Origin: Actinomycetes bacterium
GTDB lineage: Bacteria; Actinomycetota; Actinomycetes; Actinomycetales; Microbacteriaceae
Assembly: GCA_023431405.1 (NCBI GenBank)
Contig: JAEYVZ010000048.1
Coordinates: forward strand, 1-27,755
Direction: 5' to 3'
Length of the DNA: 27,755 bases
The notes beneath the pieces were generated by a model that searched no databases, was not told where the DNA came from, and worked only from the letters and a program-made list of their open reading frames with translations. Within the stretch, counting starts at the first letter, position 1. The number at the start of each line of letters is the position of its first letter. A program made the translations under genes and the position numbers. Below are positions 22,758 through 27,755 of the stretch, piece after piece.

Positions 22758-25295
22758 ATGATCGACCGCGATCGCTTCCCCGTCGACCCCTGGCGTCTCG
22801 TCGAGCGCCGGTTCTCGCTCGACGACGTGGGCGTCACCGAGACGCTGTTCGCCCAGGGCAACGGCTACCTGGGCCTTCGCGGCAACCAGCCCGAGGGACG
22901 GCACGCGCACGAGCACGGCACCTTCATCAACGGCTTCCACGAGATCTTCCCGATCCGTCACGCCGAGCAGGCCTACGGCTTCGCCGAGGTCGGCCAGACG
23001 ATCATCAACGCGCCCGACAGCATGGTCATGCGCGTGTACGTCGACGACGAGCCGCTCTCGTTCGACGTCGCCGACGTGCGCGAGTACGAGCGGGCGTTCG
23101 ACTTCCGCACCGGCGTCCTCACGCGCAGCCTCCGGTGGATGACCCCGAGCGGGAAAGACGTCGTGATCGAATACGAGCGACTCGTCTCCTTCGAGGAGAA
23201 GCACCTCGCCGTCATGAAGCTCACCGTCACGGTGCTCAACTCCGACGCCCCCGTCACGATCAACTGCCAGATGGTGAATCGTCAAGACGGCGAAGACGTC
23301 TACGGCGGGGCGGCGCCCACCGGCGCCAAGGGCAAGGCGGGCTTCGACCCCCGCAAGGCGGAGAAGATCGACGAGCGCGTCCTCCAGCCGCAGGAGTTCT
23401 GGCAGGATGGTCTCCGCTCGGCCCTGTCGTACCGGGTGACGTCCTCGGGGATGACGATCGCCGTCGTCGCCGACCACCTCATCGAGACCGACAACGACTA
23501 CACGGCCCGCACCCTGGCCGAGGCCGACATCGCGAAGAACGTCTTCCGCGTGCAGGCGCGCGCCGGGGTCCCGGTCACCGTGACCAAGCTCGTCAGCTAC
23601 CACACCTCGCGCGGCGTGCCCGCGCGTGAGCTGGTCGACCGCGCTCGCCGCACGCTCGACCGCGTCGAGCGCGAAGGCGTCGCCGCGCAGTTCGAGCGCC
23701 AGGCGGCCTGGTGCGAAGACTTCTGGAAGCGCTCCGACGTCGTCATCGAGGGGCGCGACGAACTGCAGCAGGCCACCCGGTGGTGCCTGTGGCAGCTCGC
23801 GCAGGCCGCGGCCCGCGCCGACGGTCAGGGCGTTCCCGCCAAGGGCGTCACCGGCTCCGGCTACAGCGGCCACTACTTCTGGGACACGGAGGTGTACGTC
23901 CTCCCGTTCCTCATCTACACGACCCCGCTGTGGGCACGCAACGCCCTGCGGATGAGGTACCTGATGCTGCCGTCGGCCCGCAAGCGCGCCGGTCAGCTCA
24001 ATGAGGCGGGCGCCCTGTTCCCGTGGCGCACGATCAACGGCGAAGAGGCCTCGGCGTACTACGCGGCAGGCACGGCGCAGTACCACATCAACGCCGACGT
24101 GAGCTTCGCGCTCGGCAAGTACGTGCGCGCCACCGGCGACGAGGAGTTCATGTACCGCGAGGGCGTGGACATCGCCGTCGAGACGGCTCGTCTATGGGCG
24201 ACGCTCGGGTTCTGGCGGTACAACGAGGCCGGCGAGCCCGACGCGTTCCACATCCACGGCGTCACCGGTCCCGACGAGTACACCACCGTCGTCAACGACA
24301 ACCTCTTCACGAACGTCATGGCGCGCTTCAACCTGCGCTTCGCGGCGCGGGTCGTGCGTGACATGGCCGAGAAGGCCCCGGAGCAGTACACGCTCATGGT
24401 CGATCGTCTCGGACTCGACCCGGGCGAGCCCGACACGTGGGACCTCGCCGCCGACGCGATGCACATCCCCTACAGCGAGGCTCTCGGCATCCACCCGCAG
24501 GATGCCGTGTTCCTCGAGAAGGAGGTGTGGGACCTCGAGAGCACCCCCGACGATCAGCGTCCGCTGCTGCTGCACTTCCACCCGCTCGTCATCTACCGCT
24601 ACCAAGTGCTCAAGCAGGCCGACGTCGTGCTGGCGCTGTACCTCCAGGGCAACCACTTCACCGCCGAGGAGAAGCTCGCCGACTTCGAGTACTACGACCC
24701 GCTGACCACGGGTGACTCGACGCTGTCGGCGGTCGTGCAGTCGATCCTCGCCGCCGAGGTCGGATACCAGGAGCTCGCGCTCGAGTACTTCCGGGAGTCG
24801 ATCTTCGTCGACCTGGGCGACCTGCACCACAACGCGTCCGACGGCGTGCACGTGGCATCCGCAGGTGGCGTGTGGACGGCGCTCGTCGCCGGCTTCGGCG
24901 GGATGCGCGATCACTTCGGCGAGCTGTCGTTCGATCCGCGCCTTCCCGCCGACTGGCCGTCGCTGTCGTACACGCTGCACTGGCACGGCACCGAACTGCG
25001 CATCACGGTGCGCGCCGATTCCCTCACCGTCGTCGCCGGCGAGGGCGCACCGGTGTCGTTCGAGGTTCGCGGCCAGTCGTACACGGTGCGCGGCGGCGAG
25101 ACGGTCGTCGCGCCGCTGCGTGGGCAGGGGCCGGTGCGGGCGGGCCGTCCGCGGCTGGGCAACATCAGCGAGCAGCTGCGCGAAGACGGATCGCTCATCT
25201 CGGCGTCGGTTCCGAGCACGGCCAACACCTCGGCGATCCCCATCATCCCGAACCTCCCGGCCGCGGACACCGACGGGCTCGTGATCGACGCCTAA
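22758..25295 (+). CDS. GH65 family disaccharide phosphorylase
   Basis: An 845-residue glycoside hydrolase family 65 protein. An N-terminal beta-sandwich (about residues 1-270) and linker lead to the (alpha/alpha)6 barrel. The motif HYFWDTEVYVLPF has Trp375-Asp376 and Glu378 at the substrate site, and Glu507 in GVTGPDEYT is the general acid. A C-terminal beta domain follows, then a low-complexity tail of about 50 residues. Family members cleave trehalose, maltose, kojibiose or nigerose with phosphate to give beta-glucose 1-phosphate; the exact sugar cannot be told from sequence here. AGAGGAG precedes ATG 22758; longer in-frame starts overlap the HAD gene. The TAA interlocks with the stop of the convergent flavoprotein gene. 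Confidence 0.93.
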   Translation: MIDRDRFPVDPWRLVERRFSLDDVGVTETLFAQGNGYLGLRGNQPEGRHAHEHGTFINGFHEIFPIRHAEQAYGFAEVGQTIINAPDSMVMRVYVDDEPLSFDVADVREYERAFDFRTGVLTRSLRWMTPSGKDVVIEYERLVSFEEKHLAVMKLTVTVLNSDAPVTINCQMVNRQDGEDVYGGAAPTGAKGKAGFDPRKAEKIDERVLQPQEFWQDGLRSALSYRVTSSGMTIAVVADHLIETDNDYTARTLAEADIAKNVFRVQARAGVPVTVTKLVSYHTSRGVPARELVDRARRTLDRVEREGVAAQFERQAAWCEDFWKRSDVVIEGRDELQQATRWCLWQLAQAAARADGQGVPAKGVTGSGYSGHYFWDTEVYVLPFLIYTTPLWARNALRMRYLMLPSARKRAGQLNEAGALFPWRTINGEEASAYYAAGTAQYHINADVSFALGKYVRATGDEEFMYREGVDIAVETARLWATLGFWRYNEAGEPDAFHIHGVTGPDEYTTVVNDNLFTNVMARFNLRFAARVVRDMAEKAPEQYTLMVDRLGLDPGEPDTWDLAADAMHIPYSEALGIHPQDAVFLEKEVWDLESTPDDQRPLLLHFHPLVIYRYQVLKQADVVLALYLQGNHFTAEEKLADFEYYDPLTTGDSTLSAVVQSILAAEVGYQELALEYFRESIFVDLGDLHHNASDGVHVASAGGVWTALVAGFGGMRDHFGELSFDPRLPADWPSLSYTLHWHGTELRITVRADSLTVVAGEGAPVSFEVRGQSYTVRGGETVVAPLRGQGPVRAGRPRLGNISEQLREDGSLISASVPSTANTSAIPIIPNLPAADTDGLVIDA

Positions 25296-26392
25296 GCGGG
25301 CACGGCGTCGGCGACGATCGCGCGGACGGCATCCCGTCCGGCACGATTGGCGCCGACCGTCGACTGCGACGGGCCGTAGCCGATGAGGAACAGGCGCGGC
25401 TCGTCGATCGCGCGCCCGTTCGCAACGCGGATGCCTCCGGCGGTCGTGCGCAGGCCCAGGGGAGCGAGGTGGGCCACGTCGGCGCGGAATCCGGTCGCCC
25501 ACAGGATCACGTCGGCCGGCTCGAAAGTGCCGTCGGGCATCCGCACGCCGCGTTCCTCGATGCTCGCGAACATCGGATGCCGCACGAGCGCGCCGCGGTC
25601 GGCGGCAGCCTGGGCCCACGGCGTCCAGTGCTGCCCGGTGACGGAGATGACGCTGCCGGGCGGGAGCCCCTGCCGCACCCTCTCCTCGACACCGGCGATC
25701 GCGGCGATGCGCGCCGACGTGTCGAACTCCGTGGCATCCCACACCACCTCGCGGCGGGTGACCCAGAACGTGTCGGTCACGCGAGAGATCTCGTCGAGCA
25801 GCTGGACGGCCGAGATCCCGGCGCCGACGATCACGACCCGCTGTCCGGCGAACTCGTCCGCCGACACGTAGTCGTGCACGTGCAGCTGGCGTCCGGCGAA
25901 GCGCTCCTGCCCCGGGTAGTGCGGCCAGAACGGCCTGCGCCAGGTGCCGGTGGCGTTGATGACCCAGCGCGGCGACCAGATGCCGCGGCCGGTCTCCACG
26001 AGGAGGCGTCCGTGCGGATCCTCGTCGGCTCGCCGCACCGCCGAGACGACCACGGGGCGTTGCACGCGCAGGTCGTTGCGGGTCTCGTAGTCGGCGAAGT
26101 AGGCCGGGAGGACGTCGCGGCTCGCGGCGCGCGGGTCGGCGGCGGGCACGGGATGGCCGGGGAGCTCGTGGATGCCGTTGACCGTCGCCATCCGCAGCGA
26201 AGCCCACCGGTGCTGCCACGCGCCGCCGGGGGCGTCTTCCGCGTCGAGGATGACGAACGTGCCGGTGCCCTCGCCCTCGCCGCCGCCGTTGTCGGGGGCG
26301 GGGGAGAAACCGCGTCGCCGCAGGTGGTGGCCCGCCGACAGGCCCGCCTGCCCGGCGCCGATCACGACGACGTCGACGGGGGAGGGGCTCAC
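25292..26392 (-). CDS. Flavin-dependent monooxygenase-like protein (CzcO/FMO type)
   Basis: A 366-residue flavoprotein with two dinucleotide-binding motifs: GAGQAG (residues 12-17) for FAD and VVIVGAGISA in the middle for NAD(P)H. The segment DAPGGAWQHRWASLRM and the late ILWATGFR are typical of the FMO/Baeyer-Villiger-like group, often annotated as CzcO or putative monooxygenases. Residues 30-45 form a Gly/Glu-rich insertion (SPAPDNGGGEGEGTG) between the first helix and second strand, encoded by short GCCCTC/GCC repeats. The start is GTG 26392, without a convincing ribosome site. It overlaps the end of the GH65 gene by four bases tail to tail. The substrate is unknown. Confidence 0.85.
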   Translation of the reverse strand: MSPSPVDVVVIGAGQAGLSAGHHLRRRGFSPAPDNGGGEGEGTGTFVILDAEDAPGGAWQHRWASLRMATVNGIHELPGHPVPAADPRAASRDVLPAYFADYETRNDLRVQRPVVVSAVRRADEDPHGRLLVETGRGIWSPRWVINATGTWRRPFWPHYPGQERFAGRQLHVHDYVSADEFAGQRVVIVGAGISAVQLLDEISRVTDTFWVTRREVVWDATEFDTSARIAAIAGVEERVRQGLPPGSVISVTGQHWTPWAQAAADRGALVRHPMFASIEERGVRMPDGTFEPADVILWATGFRADVAHLAPLGLRTTAGGIRVANGRAIDEPRLFLIGYGPSQSTVGANRAGRDAVRAIVADAVPA

Positions 26393-26510
26393 GGTGCGTG
26401 CAACGTCGCCGCGCGCGCTTTCCTTCCCGAGGGGTCGCGCCGGCTCCGGTGCGCCAGCGCCGGGTGCATCGACGGCATCCGTTCACAGGCACGATGTCGT
26501 CGCCACGCCG

Positions 26511-26516
26511 TAGGCT
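26511..26516 (+). promoter_or_regulatory. -10 box of dnaX
   Basis: TAGGCT ends six bases before the GTG start of dnaX, the same hexamer and spacing as at pta. The -35 is unclear. The rest of 26393-26510 shows nothing else I can support. Confidence 0.5.
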
Positions 26517-26522
26517 GGTGGG

Positions 26523-27755
26523 GTGACCACCGCCCTGTACCGCCGCTACCGGCCCGAGACGTTCGGCGAGATGATCGGTCAATCCCAGGTCACCGAGCCG
26601 CTCATGACCGCACTGCGTGGTGACCGGGTGGGGCACGCCTACCTGTTCTCCGGCCCCCGCGGCTGCGGAAAGACGACCTCGGCCCGCATCCTCGCCCGCT
26701 GTCTCAACTGCGCCCAGGGGCCCACCGACACGCCGTGCGGCACGTGCGACAGCTGCGTCGAGCTCAGCCGGGGCGGCGGCGGGTCGCTCGACGTCGTCGA
26801 GATCGACGCGGCTTCGCACAACGGCGTCGACGACGCGCGTGACCTGCGCGAGCGCGCCGTGTTCGCGCCGGCACGCGACCGCTTCAAGATCTTCATCCTC
26901 GACGAAGCGCACATGGTCACGGCGCAGGGATTCAACGCCCTGCTGAAGCTCGTCGAAGAGCCGCCCGCGCACGTCAAGTTCATCTTCGCCACGACCGAGC
27001 CCGAGAAGGTCATCGGCACGATCCGTTCGCGCACGCACCATTACCCCTTCCGGCTCGTCGCGCCGGCGGCGATGCTCGAGTACGTCGAGCAGCTGTGCGT
27101 CGCCGAGAACGTCACCGTCGAGCCCGGGGTGCTGCCGCTCGTGGTGCGCGCGGGAGGCGGCTCGCCGCGAGACACCCTCTCCCTCCTCGACCAGCTCATC
27201 GCCGGGTCCGACGACGGCGTCGTCGGGTATGAGCGCGCGGTGGCTCTGCTCGGCTACACGCATGCCGAGCTTCTCGATGCCGTGGTCGACGCCTTCGCGG
27301 GACACGATGCAGGTTCGGCGTTCTCCGCCGTCGACCGTGTCGTCCAGACCGGGCAAGACCCTCGCCGTTTCGTCGACGACCTGCTCGAGCGTCTGCGCGA
27401 CCTCATCATCGTCGCGGCCACCGGCGACGGTGCGTCGGCGGTGCTGCGCGGGGTGCCCGCCGACGAGCTGGAGCGCATGGGCGTCCAGGCGAAGGCCTTC
27501 GGCACCGACCGGCTGTCGCGCATCGCCGACATCGTGGTCACCGCGCTCGATGACATGTCGGGAGCGACGTCGCCGCGACTGCAGCTCGAGCTGCTCGTGG
27601 CACGTGTGCTCGCCAGCACTTCCGCGTCACCGGCCGCCGCACCGGCACAGGCCGCCGCGGCCCCGTCGACGGTCGCGTCGGCGCCCGCCTCGCCCTCGGT
27701 CTCCACGCCGGCGCCCGCCGCGCCGGCATCCGCGGCCCCGGCGCCCGCCCCGACG
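26523..27755 (+). CDS. dnaX: DNA polymerase III subunit gamma/tau, N-terminal part (runs off the window)
   Basis: 411 codons are open to the window edge. The protein is the clamp-loader ATPase that loads the sliding clamp at replication forks. Walker A GPRGCGKT is at residues 44-51. The zinc module has Cys63, Cys72, Cys75 and Cys78 (C-x8-C-x2-C-x2-C). Walker B is FILDEAH with Asp127-Glu128, and the SR arginine-finger motif is in IRSRTHH. The domain III helices end near residue 360, after which an Ala/Pro/Ser-rich linker begins (from about 27605). The start is GTG with TAGGCT six bases ahead and no Shine-Dalgarno. The C-terminal tau region is outside the window. Confidence 0.96.
   Translation, partial: MTTALYRRYRPETFGEMIGQSQVTEPLMTALRGDRVGHAYLFSGPRGCGKTTSARILARCLNCAQGPTDTPCGTCDSCVELSRGGGGSLDVVEIDAASHNGVDDARDLRERAVFAPARDRFKIFILDEAHMVTAQGFNALLKLVEEPPAHVKFIFATTEPEKVIGTIRSRTHHYPFRLVAPAAMLEYVEQLCVAENVTVEPGVLPLVVRAGGGSPRDTLSLLDQLIAGSDDGVVGYERAVALLGYTHAELLDAVVDAFAGHDAGSAFSAVDRVVQTGQDPRRFVDDLLERLRDLIIVAATGDGASAVLRGVPADELERMGVQAKAFGTDRLSRIADIVVTALDDMSGATSPRLQLELLVARVLASTSASPAAAPAQAAAAPSTVASAPASPSVSTPAPAAPASAAPAPAPT

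Noticed and set aside
20540..22861. 773-codon minus-strand frame opposite ackA and the HAD gene
   Set aside because: Acidic and valine-rich shadow typical of the strand opposite GC-rich genes. ackA and HAD motifs are intact on the plus strand.
24192..27356. Open frame of 1054 codons on the minus strand through GH65, flavoprotein and dnaX
   Set aside because: It is an antisense shadow produced by GC-rich third positions. Its translation is low-complexity Arg/Asp/Glu/Gly-rich, and the genes in the other frames have clear motifs.
26523..27755. Programmed frameshift site in dnaX producing the short gamma form
   Set aside because: No A-rich slippery heptamer is present in the visible part. The C-terminal region is outside the window, so nothing can be concluded beyond that.
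1..27755. Search for CRISPR arrays, insertion sequences, prophage genes and toxin-antitoxin pairs
   Set aside because: No regularly spaced repeats, transposase or integrase motifs, or phage structural genes were seen. The NYN protein has no small partner gene next to it that would make it a toxin-antitoxin pair.

Overview
The window is about 70% GC with GC-ending codons. It looks like a chromosomal segment of an actinobacterium, most probably Microbacteriaceae (Microbacterium-like). The reasons are the gene families (DUF58/transglutaminase/MoxR cluster, BioD-fused Pta, DUF5671 protein, O-ureido-serine cyclo-ligase-like ATP-grasp protein), the many promoters of the form TANNNT placed right at start codons, and the abundance of the motif GGATGCC/GGCATCC. 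The taxonomy is inferred, because no 16S rRNA gene is present. I saw no insertion sequence, prophage or CRISPR array.

Left part (1-5460): a divergent polyamine-type uptake locus. On the minus strand lie a GntR/FCD regulator and the start of a probable cache-domain protein cut by the window edge. On the plus strand lie ATPase, lipoprotein binding protein and two permeases. The shared regulatory region (1272-1397) holds a good sigma-70 promoter and three perfect inverted repeats that are candidate operators.

Middle part (5461-13491): mostly single genes in alternating orientation. They are a NYN-domain putative RNase, an ATP-grasp ligase, a 58-residue membrane protein, a PEP-mutase/isocitrate-lyase-family enzyme with a 9-bp tandem repeat in its 5' coding end, a two-gene membrane module (anchored NTF2-like protein plus DUF5671 polytopic protein), 6-phosphogluconolactonase, a Nudix CoA pyrophosphatase, and an SDR oxidoreductase coupled to a tiny gene. 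A 19-bp tandem repeat sits upstream of the SDR gene.

Right part (13492-27755): tRNA-Ser(GGA) with an elaborate terminator; a minus-strand moxR-DUF58-transglutaminase operon; the 4.5S/SRP RNA gene; pta-ackA; a beta-phosphoglucomutase-like HAD gene with a GH65 disaccharide phosphorylase; a convergent flavoprotein monooxygenase; and the 5' part of dnaX, which runs off the end. tRNA-Ser, SRP RNA and dnaX lie in the same order and strand as the compact tRNA-Ser/scr/dnaX block I recall from Bacillus, but are spread over about 13 kb here.

Functionally, GH65 plus the mutase would release and isomerise beta-glucose 1-phosphate into glycolysis, pta-ackA would turn acetyl-CoA into acetate plus ATP, and the lactonase serves the oxidative pentose phosphate pathway. 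I did not find an obviously new multi-gene system. The least explained items are the DUF5671 module, the leader hairpins of the NYN gene, the tandem repeat before the SDR gene, the structured tRNA terminator and the over-represented heptamer.
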